Shown here: piece after piece, positions 1 through 4,776 of the stretch
Numbering within the stretch: the stretch's first letter is position 1
How the letters are laid out: every line of letters starts with the position of its first letter
Assembly: GCA_019348365.1 (NCBI GenBank)
Contig: JAHWJO010000182.1
Span: forward strand, 1-8,446
Reading direction: 5' to 3'
Origin: Armatimonadota bacterium
GTDB lineage: Bacteria > Armatimonadota > DTGP01 > JAHWJO01
Length of the DNA: 8,446 nt
Position numbers and translations under genes: made by a program
The notes under the pieces: model-generated
What the model was told of the DNA's origin: nothing
The model's database searches: none
The model's input: only the letters and a program-made list of their open reading frames with translations

Positions 1-75
1 AGATGCATGAAGGTTTTCGATGGGAGTCGCTTGCCATCTTCCCTCCTCGATCTTCTATCCTCAAGGGGTTGGGGG

Positions 76-99
76 TCTCTGCGCCTCCGCGTCTCTGCG
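76..99. repeat. Three tandem degenerate 8-nt units upstream of the oxidoreductase
   Basis: Three consecutive octamers, TCTCTGCG (76-83), CCTCCGCG (84-91) and TCTCTGCG (92-99), are followed by GTGAATAG. The first and third copies are identical and the middle one differs at two positions. The tract lies in the short non-coding stretch before the oxidoreductase start. Similar GC-rich 'CTCTGCG' tracts recur between genes in several unrelated bacterial phyla, as far as I recall, and often yield spurious peptides such as RRDAEAQR when translated. Function unknown. The rest of 1-118 shows no coding sequence I can support. Confidence 0.75.
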
Positions 100-118
100 G
101 TGAATAGGAACTTTACTC

Positions 119-1204
119 ATGGAAACGGTCACTGTCGGGCTGCTTGGCGCGGGCGGGATCATCAAAGGCTGCCACCTGCCGGGGCTCCGGCGCATCCCCG
201 GCGTTCGGCTCCTCGCCGTTGCCGATCCCGCTCCCGGCAAGGCGCAGGAGATCGCCGACTCGGCGGGCATTCCTCACGCCTTCACCGAGCCGGAACGCCT
301 CATGGAGATGGAGGATCTCGATGCGGTGGTGATCGCCACGCCGAACATCGCGCATCCCCCGCTGGTCCATGCCGCCGCCGAGCGCAAGCTCCACGTCCTC
401 AGCGAAAAGCCCCTCGCCCTCGACCCTGGAACGGCGGACCGGATGGTCGTGGCGGCGGAAGCGGCGGGGATCGTCCATATGACGGCCTTCACGTACCGCT
501 TCGTGCCCAGCATGCGGTGGATGGCCCACCGGATCGCGAACGGGGAGATCGGCGCGCCGCACCACTTCCGGTCCCAGCGTTTCCAGGACTACGGGGACAA
601 GCACCGGGGCTGGCGGATGGTGAAGGAGATCTGCGGAAGCGGAGAGCTCGCGGATATGATGTCCCACCGGATCGATTACAGCCATATGCTCATCGGGCCG
701 ATGGCCGGGCTCTTCGGGAAGGTGAAGAACCTCCTGCCCGAGCGGCGCGGGGAAGACGGCTCCCCCCTGCCTTCCGATGTGGACGACTGGGCCGCCCTCA
801 TCGTGGAGTTCGAGTCGGGCTGCACCGGTGTCTTCGAGTCCTCCAAAGGGGTGGCGGGATACGGCCAGGGCCTCAAGTCGCACGATTTCGTCGAGGTGAA
901 CGGCACGGACGGCTCGCTCAAGTATTACCTCCACCAGCCGACGACCCTCTGGTATGCGAAGCCGAACGGCATGTACGAAGCCCAGCCCGTCCCCGAAGAG
1001 TTCCTCAAGCTCCCCGGCTCCCCTCGCGACCCCCGCGAGGGCGATCCCGGCCAGACGTTCCGGTGGGACCAGGCGTGGGAATTCATCTCCGCCATCCGGG
1101 AGAACCGTCCCGCTTCCCCCAGCCTCGCCGACGGCGCGCGGGTGCAGGCCGTCCTCGACGCCGCCCTCCGCTCCAGCGAAGAAGGACGATGGATCAGTTT
1201 CTAG
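119..1204 (+). CDS. Gfo/Idh/MocA family NAD(P)-dependent oxidoreductase
   Basis: A 361-residue protein, the usual family size. The N-terminal Rossmann fold opens with a dinucleotide-binding glycine motif GLLGAGG (residues 7-13), and Asp36 ends the second strand (VADP), where the ribose of the cofactor is normally recognised. The family signature EKP is at 96-98, with Lys97 the usual catalytic lysine. The C-terminal alpha/beta domain carries the Asp-x3-His pair (Asp179, His183 in ADMMSH) expected to position substrate. Members oxidise or reduce hydroxyls on sugars, inositols and related polyols in the cytoplasm; the substrate here cannot be read from sequence. ATG 119 is chosen because the Rossmann motif begins at once; a weak AGGA lies 9 nt upstream (106-109). 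The last codons (AGT TTC TAG) are part of a heptamer repeat tract, so the C-terminal tail may have been set by repeat spread. The neighbouring sugar kinase makes a role in carbohydrate catabolism plausible. Confidence 0.93.
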   Translation: METVTVGLLGAGGIIKGCHLPGLRRIPGVRLLAVADPAPGKAQEIADSAGIPHAFTEPERLMEMEDLDAVVIATPNIAHPPLVHAAAERKLHVLSEKPLALDPGTADRMVVAAEAAGIVHMTAFTYRFVPSMRWMAHRIANGEIGAPHHFRSQRFQDYGDKHRGWRMVKEICGSGELADMMSHRIDYSHMLIGPMAGLFGKVKNLLPERRGEDGSPLPSDVDDWAALIVEFESGCTGVFESSKGVAGYGQGLKSHDFVEVNGTDGSLKYYLHQPTTLWYAKPNGMYEAQPVPEEFLKLPGSPRDPREGDPGQTFRWDQAWEFISAIRENRPASPSLADGARVQAVLDAALRSSEEGRWISF

Positions 1205-1311
1205 TTTCTCGTTTCCGGTTTCGAGTTTCTGGTTAAATCTTCGGGCCAACGGTATCATGGGGATAAATGTAGAGACCCCAACCAGAAACTGGAAACCGGT
1301 AACCAGAAACC
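1198..1311. repeat. Large imperfect palindrome built of degenerate heptamers (TTTCNNG)5 / (CNNGAAA)4
   Basis: From 1198 five consecutive 7-nt units fit TTTCNNG (1198-1232). From 1282 four units fit the reverse complement CNNGAAA, one of them with a T-for-A change (1282-1309). The arms 1215-1234 and 1280-1299 are complementary at 19 of 20 positions, and extending to 1205-1234 / 1280-1309 gives 27 of 30. The 45-nt loop (1235-1279) holds a further TGGGG/CCCCA pair (1258-1262, 1276-1280). The left arm includes the stop codon of the oxidoreductase and the right arm ends two bases before the kinase ATG. The tract leaves almost no unique sequence between the two genes. It could be a dispersed extragenic repeat, a transcript hairpin, or both. 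No transposase is present. Confidence 0.85.
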
Positions 1312-2265
1312 ATGTTATTGACCGTCACGCCCAACGCCGCCGTCGATAAGACCTTCCAGGTCGAGCGATTCGAGATGAACAAGGTCCACCGGCCCCTCGG
1401 GTTTCGCGCCGTGGCGGGAGGGAAGGGGATCAACGTCGCCCGGGTGGCCCACGCCCTCGGGGAACCCGTCATGGCGACCGGCTTCCTCGGCGGGCACACC
1501 GGGGAGTTCATCGCCGACAGCCTGAAGGAGATCGGCATTCCGGCCCGGTTCGTCTCCACCCGCGAGGAGTCCCGCACCTGCATCGCGGTCATCGACCTCG
1601 AAGTCCATTCGCAGACGGAAGTGAACGAGAACGGCCCGAACGTCACCCCAGAGGAGGTGGCGGCCCTGGTCCAGCGGTTCGAGGAGCTGCTGGAGGAGGG
1701 CGTGACTCAGGTGGCGCTCTGCGGCAGCCTCCCACCCCAATGCCCTTCTACGTTTTACGCCGACCTCATCCGGATCGCGCAGGACCGGGGGATATCGTGC
1801 GCTCTCGACTCCAGCGGGGAGGCTCTCGCGAACGGGTTTAAAGCGCGGCCCGATCTGCTAAAATGTAATCGGAACGAGTTTCGCGCTATCGTGCCGGATG
1901 TGGGGGTGGATCTCCCGGATCTGGTGAGGGCATGCGCCGCGCTGCTCGGCGACGGAACCCGAACGGTTGCGGTCACGCTCGGGGCCGAAGGGGCCGTCGC
2001 GGTGGATGCGGAGGGCGCCTGGTTCGCCGCTCCCCCGCCGATCCGGTTCGTGAGCGCGGTGGGCAGTGGGGATGCGTTCCTTGCGGCCTTTCTCCACGCC
2101 CGTCGTTCTGGAGAATCCCTGCCTCGATGCCTGGAATGGGGGACGGCGGCGGGCGCGGCCAACGCCGGAGTGGTCGGGGCCGGGTACTGCACCCGCGCCG
2201 AAATCGAACGGTTAGCGCCCCGCACCCAAAGTCAACGCATCCAATTGCCGTTGAGCGGGGTCTAA
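1312..2265 (+). CDS. PfkB-family hexose-phosphate kinase, 1-phosphofructokinase-like
   Basis: A 317-residue ribokinase-fold (PfkB) sugar kinase, close to the usual length of 1-phosphofructokinase and tagatose-6-phosphate kinase (FruK/LacC group). The start MLLTVTPNAAVD matches the canonical beginning of this group, with Asp12 as the likely sugar-binding aspartate, which supports ATG 1312. The first PfkB signature GGKGIN is at 36-41. KCNRNEF (184-190) corresponds to the KPN/NxxE region that handles Mg-ATP. VTLGAEGA (221-228) and the GSGD anion hole (251-254), with catalytic base Asp254, form the nucleotide and phosphate-transfer site. The expected reaction is ATP-dependent phosphorylation of a sugar phosphate at C6 or C1; fructose-1-phosphate is likely but not proven. 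No fructose PTS gene is visible nearby. No Shine-Dalgarno stands before the ATG, because the heptamer palindrome runs right up to it. Confidence 0.9.
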   Translation: MLLTVTPNAAVDKTFQVERFEMNKVHRPLGFRAVAGGKGINVARVAHALGEPVMATGFLGGHTGEFIADSLKEIGIPARFVSTREESRTCIAVIDLEVHSQTEVNENGPNVTPEEVAALVQRFEELLEEGVTQVALCGSLPPQCPSTFYADLIRIAQDRGISCALDSSGEALANGFKARPDLLKCNRNEFRAIVPDVGVDLPDLVRACAALLGDGTRTVAVTLGAEGAVAVDAEGAWFAAPPPIRFVSAVGSGDAFLAAFLHARRSGESLPRCLEWGTAAGAANAGVVGAGYCTRAEIERLAPRTQSQRIQLPLSGV

Positions 2266-2275
2266 GGAGAAGGGT

Positions 2276-2341
2276 ATGCCCTGGAAGGCCGTCGTTCGTC
2301 CGGGGGTTATCTCGTACTCTCTGCCGTCTTTACTTTCGTAG
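2276..2341 (+). CDS. Possible 21-residue small ORF between the kinase and tatA
   Basis: A strong AAGGAG (2264-2269) overlaps the kinase stop codon and lies 6 nt before ATG 2276, which opens 21 codons ending at TAG 2339-2341. The peptide begins MPWKAVVRPG and ends SYSLPSLLS. It has no recognisable motif and no clear membrane segment. The good ribosome-binding site and its position straight after the kinase are the only support. It may equally be a chance ORF in the spacer, or a cistron that couples kinase translation to the next unit. No function is proposed. Confidence 0.3.
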   Translation: MPWKAVVRPGVISYSLPSLLS

Positions 2342-2358
2342 AGCGTTTATAGTGTAAT
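2329..2358 (+). promoter_or_regulatory. Candidate sigma70-type promoter for the tat genes
   Basis: TTTACT (2329-2334, four of six matches to TTGACA) and TGTAAT (2353-2358, five of six to TATAAT) are separated by 18 nt. The segment is markedly more AT-rich than its surroundings. Transcription would start near 2365, just upstream of tatA. This is pattern matching only. Confidence 0.4.
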
Positions 2359-2387
2359 AACTGAAAGGAGATCCGGGGGTTGTCGTT

Positions 2388-2624
2388 ATGAACATGCCCG
2401 GAGCGACCGAGTTGATGGCCATCGCGCTGGTCGCCCTGCTGATCTTCGGGCCTCGCAAGCTGCCCGAAATCGGGCGGTCGGTGGGCCAGGCGATGCGCGA
2501 ATTTCGACGCACCTCTCAGGAGGTGATGGATACGATCCATGGAGCCCTGGAAGCGGAGGAGCCGGAGCCGGTTCATAAAAGTTCCCGCCGACAGTCGACT
2601 CCGGTGACGGAGGAGGAAGATTAA
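2388..2624 (+). CDS. tatA: Twin-arginine translocase subunit, TatA/TatE type (first of two)
   Basis: A 78-residue protein with the standard TatA layout. A short periplasmic N-terminus carries a polar Glu8 at the membrane entry. A single membrane helix (about 8-20, LMAIALVALLIF) is followed by the Phe20-Gly21 hinge, then an amphipathic helix with the signature RKLPEIGRSVGQAMREFRR (23-41), and an acidic, disordered C-terminal tail. TatA subunits assemble at the TatC receptor to carry folded proteins with twin-arginine signals across the inner membrane. The FGPRKLP hinge is TatA-like rather than the LGPQRLP typical of TatB. AAAGGAG (2364-2370) lies 17 nt from ATG 2388, which is long; GGGGG (2375-2379) is nearer at 8 nt. 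Met3 (2394) is an alternative start. No tatC lies in the window. Confidence 0.92.
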   Translation: MNMPGATELMAIALVALLIFGPRKLPEIGRSVGQAMREFRRTSQEVMDTIHGALEAEEPEPVHKSSRRQSTPVTEEED

Positions 2625-2625
2625 T

Positions 2626-2829
2626 ATGACGCCAGTATTTCCTGTAGCGATGTTGGGGCCCAGCGAGCTGTGGCCGATAGCGGTGATTGTTCTGGTCCTG
2701 TTCGGGGCGCAGCGCCTCCCGGCGATGGCCCGCTCCATGGGCGAGGGCATCAAGGAGTTCAAGAAGGGCATCCGAGAAGCCGATCTCGAGGACGAGCCGA
2801 AGCCCGCCGTGGAGAAGCCGGTCGAGTAA
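2626..2829 (+). CDS. tatA: Twin-arginine translocase subunit, TatA type (second of two)
   Basis: A 67-residue TatA-like protein. Residues 11-26 (GPSELWPIAVIVLVLF) form the membrane helix, with the usual Glu14 at its start. Phe26-Gly27 is the hinge, and QRLPAMARSMGEGIKEFKKG (29-48) is a textbook TatA amphipathic helix. The tail is acidic and proline-rich. It starts one base after the stop of the preceding tatA, so the two are surely co-transcribed. AGGAGG (2611-2616) lies 9 nt before ATG 2626 and decides that start. The Met9 start (2650) would give the more canonical N-terminus MLGPSEL but has no ribosome-binding site. The two paralogues differ clearly in sequence, so they may be specialised (TatA and TatB-like roles) or redundant. 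Confidence 0.92.
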   Translation: MTPVFPVAMLGPSELWPIAVIVLVLFGAQRLPAMARSMGEGIKEFKKGIREADLEDEPKPAVEKPVE

Positions 2830-2890
2830 CGCTTCCCTCCTCCTGTCCGGATCAGGCGACTTTCCGTCCCTCCGCATCTCCAATTGATTT

Positions 2891-2926
2891 CAATCGGGCT
2901 TTCAGAACGAACAGAAAGCCCGATTG
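2891..2926. repeat. Perfect 13-bp inverted repeat downstream of the tat genes
   Basis: CAATCGGGCTTTC (2891-2903) and GAAAGCCCGATTG (2914-2926) are exact reverse complements around a 10-nt loop. There is no T-run directly after the stem; only a short TTT lies at 2938-2940. So it is not a standard intrinsic terminator. It may be an mRNA-stabilising 3' stem, a protein-binding palindrome, or part of a small RNA that ends at the true terminator 70-odd bases on. Confidence 0.8.
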
Positions 2927-2992
2927 GCTTGATAGTCTTTCCGAACGGATTCTTTTCAGTGTTGGATTGAATCTGTCGTATGGTGCATCATC

Positions 2993-3021
2993 AGAGGACT
3001 CCCCTGGGGTCCTCTTTTTTT
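2993..3021 (+). terminator. Rho-independent terminator upstream of nhaA
   Basis: The arms AGAGGACTCC (2993-3002) and GGGGTCCTCT (3006-3015) pair over 10 bp with one G-U, closing a 3-nt loop (a larger loop is possible with fewer pairs). They run straight into seven T residues (3015-3021). It points rightward and most likely ends tat transcription, insulating nhaA. Confidence 0.88.
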
Positions 3022-3088
3022 GCTGCTGCTGGATATGGCAGTGGGCCGGGTGTACCTCATCGCCAGGTTTCCGCCGGTCATGATCCGG

Positions 3089-3117
3089 CTGATAGCGATA
3101 GCTTAAAAATATAGTAT
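3089..3117 (+). promoter_or_regulatory. Weak candidate promoter for nhaA
   Basis: CTGATA (3089-3094) and TAGTAT (3112-3117) stand 17 nt apart, each matching four of six consensus bases, in a locally AT-rich stretch (3103-3123). An overlapping TATAGT (3110-3115) is an alternative -10. Since the tat terminator lies upstream, nhaA needs its own promoter, and this is the best candidate I see before the leader hairpins. Confidence 0.3.
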
Positions 3118-3124
3118 CAAATCG

Positions 3125-3181
3125 GGATTCATTGGGAAGTCCGGTCTCATGTTCAGCGCGCCGGTGAGGCTGCTTTGAGAC
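3125..3181 (+). promoter_or_regulatory. Structured 5' leader of nhaA, possible cis-regulatory RNA
   Basis: Two hairpins sit almost back to back. The first pairs 3125-3129 with 3138-3142 (5 bp including a G-U, 8-nt loop). The second pairs GTCTCA (3144-3149) with TGAGAC (3176-3181) and, inside it, CAGC (3154-3157) with GCTG (3169-3172), leaving an 11-nt apical loop. The structure ends 22 nt before a strong AAAGGAG. Lithium- and sodium-responsive riboswitch classes are known upstream of nhaA-type genes (nhaA-I, nhaA-II and DUF1646 motifs). I could not match this leader to any of those consensus sequences from memory. Confidence 0.35.
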
Positions 3182-3220
3182 GACATGGATTGGGAAAAGA
3201 TCGAAAGGAGAATAAATTTA

Positions 3221-3244
3221 ATGAACGGGAGCCTTTATCTATGA
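3221..3244 (+). CDS. Seven-codon leader ORF overlapping the nhaA start
   Basis: AAAGGAG (3204-3210), the best ribosome-binding site in this region, lies 10 nt before ATG 3221. That ATG opens a 7-residue ORF (MNGSLYL) whose TGA (3242-3244) overlaps the nhaA ATG (3241) as ATGA. Such overlap usually means translational coupling by re-initiation. The peptide itself has no recognisable function. Confidence 0.4.
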   Translation: MNGSLYL

Positions 3245-4614
3245 CCCTTCCCCTGCAACGCAACCCGGCCATGCGGATCCTCCTCCGGCCGTTTCAGACC
3301 TTCTTCCGATTGGAGTCGGCGAGCGGGATCCTTCTCCTCCTGACGGCAATAATTGCCCTGATCTGGGCCAACTCCCCTTTCGCCGCTTCGTATTTCCGCC
3401 TCTGGGATACGCTCGTCACCGTCAGCGCGGGCGGCTTCATCATCTCGAAGCCGCTCCTGCTCTGGATCAACGACGGGCTCATGGCGATCTTCTTCTTCGT
3501 GGTCGGCCTGGAGATCAAGCGCGAGGTGCTGATCGGGGAGCTCTCCGATCCCAAGAAGGCGGCGCTCTCCGTCGCGGCGGCGGCGGGCGGGATGCTGTTC
3601 CCGGCGGGGATCTACGCGCTGATGAACGCCGGTGGCGCCGGCAGCGCGGGATGGGGCATCCCGATGGCGACGGACATCGCCTTCGCGCTCGGGGTGCTGG
3701 CTCTCCTCGGGAAGCGGGTGCCGCTGTCGCTCAAGATATTCGTGACCGCCGTCGCCATCGTGGATGACCTCGGGGCGGTGCTGGTCATCGCGATCTTCTA
3801 CACCACAAAGCTGTCGCTCCCTATCCTCGGGATCGGGGCGGCGTTCCTGGCGGGGCTCGCCCTTCTGAACGTCGCGGGCGTACGCCGGACGTTGCCGTAT
3901 GCGCTCCTGGGGCTGGGGCTCTGGGTCGCGTTCCTGAAATCGGGCGTACACGCCACCATCGCGGGGGTGCTGCTGGCGATGACGATTCCCGCCAACCGGC
4001 GGATCGATGCGCCGGATTTCCTCACGCGCGCGGAGATGCTCCTGTCCGAGTTCGCGGAGGACGTGAAGCCGGGCCGGATGGAGCCGACGAACGATCAGCG
4101 CGACGCCTTGCACTCCCTTGAAATGGCCGCCGAGGAGCTGGAAGCGCCGCTCACCCGGCTTGAACACGCGCTGCACCCCTTCGTCGCGTTCTTCATTATG
4201 CCGGTCTTCGCCCTGGCGAACGCCGGAGTGGCGCTGGGCGGCGGGACGGAAACCTCGGCGGCGGCGGGTTCCGTCACGCTGGGGGTGATCCTGGGCCTCC
4301 TCTTCGGCAAGCAGATCGGCATCCTGGCCTTCGCATGGCTCTCTACGAAGATGGGAATCGCTCTCCTGCCCGGCGGCGTAAGCTGGCGCCAGGTCTGGGG
4401 CGTGAGCCTGCTGTGCGGCATCGGCTTCACCATGTCGCTCTTCATCGCCAGCCTGGCCTTCACCGATCCCGCGCTGCTCAACAGCGCCAAAATCGGAATT
4501 CTAGCGGGCTCGCTCCTCTCGGGAATCGCCGGGGCCGTGGTGCTCGTCCGGACGAAGCCGGAGACGGAGGATCCATCTGTCACCGGCGCGGGAGAGAGTG
4601 GAGAGAACGGTTGA
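3241..4614 (+). CDS. nhaA: Na+/H+ antiporter NhaA
   Basis: A 457-residue integral membrane antiporter of the NhaA family, which exports Na+ (or Li+) in exchange for external H+ and supports pH and salt homeostasis at the cytoplasmic membrane. Ion-site residues are intact: Asp145 in ATDIAFALGV (E. coli Asp133 equivalent), the adjacent pair Asp175-Asp176 in AIVDDLGAV (Asp163-Asp164 equivalents), and Lys357 in LLFGKQIG (Lys300 equivalent). The conserved FALANAGV is at 323-330. The family's usual dozen hydrophobic segments are readily seen from residue 27 on. Compared with the 388-residue E. coli protein, there is a charged insertion of roughly 60 residues (about 250-312) in a cytoplasmic loop, as in other long NhaA proteins. 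ATG 3241 has GGGAG 9 nt upstream and overlaps a leader ORF stop; Met11 (3271) is an alternative start. A TTG at 3175 would add an unlikely charged N-terminus. The gene stands alone between terminators. Confidence 0.95.
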   Translation: MTLPLQRNPAMRILLRPFQTFFRLESASGILLLLTAIIALIWANSPFAASYFRLWDTLVTVSAGGFIISKPLLLWINDGLMAIFFFVVGLEIKREVLIGELSDPKKAALSVAAAAGGMLFPAGIYALMNAGGAGSAGWGIPMATDIAFALGVLALLGKRVPLSLKIFVTAVAIVDDLGAVLVIAIFYTTKLSLPILGIGAAFLAGLALLNVAGVRRTLPYALLGLGLWVAFLKSGVHATIAGVLLAMTIPANRRIDAPDFLTRAEMLLSEFAEDVKPGRMEPTNDQRDALHSLEMAAEELEAPLTRLEHALHPFVAFFIMPVFALANAGVALGGGTETSAAAGSVTLGVILGLLFGKQIGILAFAWLSTKMGIALLPGGVSWRQVWGVSLLCGIGFTMSLFIASLAFTDPALLNSAKIGILAGSLLSGIAGAVVLVRTKPETEDPSVTGAGESGENG

Positions 4615-4697
4615 ACGGGGAACCTGTTGGGTGAATCGCGTCGCTCGCGCCTCTCAGAAGGGGCTCATGCTTTGTGAGGATAGAGGACGGCGGAGAG

Positions 4698-4729
4698 GGG
4701 CGGGAGGAATCTGACCTCCCGCCCTATTT
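4698..4729 (+). terminator. Rho-independent terminator after nhaA
   Basis: GGGCGGGAGG (4698-4707) and CCTCCCGCCC (4715-4724) form a perfect 10-bp GC-rich stem with a 7-nt loop, followed by TATTTCATATAT. The T-run is interrupted, but the stem is very stable. It separates nhaA from the hen1 promoter just downstream. The rest of 4615-4742 holds nothing I recognise. Confidence 0.8.
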
Positions 4730-4742
4730 CATATATGTTCCT

Positions 4743-4770
4743 TTGAGATCCGCCGGTCTTCGCCTATAAT
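4743..4770 (+). promoter_or_regulatory. Strong sigma70-type promoter for hen1, predicted leaderless
   Basis: TTGAGA (4743-4748, five of six matches to TTGACA), a 16-nt spacer, and a perfect TATAAT (4765-4770). The initiating base should fall 6-7 nt past the -10 box, at about 4777, which is the A of the hen1 ATG. No purine-rich ribosome-binding site stands in the six bases between the -10 box and the ATG, which agrees with a leaderless message. Confidence 0.75.
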
Positions 4771-4776
4771 AGGCTC

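Larger units (their letters stand above)
2830..3240 (+). other. 411-nt gap between the tat genes and nhaA, without a large gene
   Basis: No ORF here has coding support beyond a 7-codon leader. The stretch is less GC-rich than its surroundings and divides into three parts. The first is a perfect inverted repeat (2891-2926). The second is an intrinsic terminator ending at 3021. The third is a roughly 219-nt nhaA upstream region with a small 5-bp hairpin (GCCGG/CCGGC, 3073-3077 and 3085-3089), a weak promoter candidate, two adjacent leader hairpins (3125-3181), and the leader ORF. Confidence 0.7.

Noticed and set aside
7..1236. Long 409-codon open frame on the plus strand overlapping the oxidoreductase
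   Set aside because: Its translation is extremely rich in Arg, Pro and Gly with no domain, the typical out-of-frame reading of GC-rich coding DNA. The frame of 119-1204 has a complete family signature.
1198..1311. CRISPR-like array or insertion-sequence ends
   Set aside because: The units are only 7 nt and contiguous with no spacers, and there is no transposase or target-site duplication.
2891..2926. Intrinsic terminator for the tat genes
   Set aside because: The stem is perfect but no T-run follows it; the hairpin at 2993-3021 meets the definition better.
3175..3240. N-terminal extension of NhaA from TTG 3175
   Set aside because: It would add 22 charged residues foreign to the family, has no ribosome-binding site, and lies over the leader hairpin arm.
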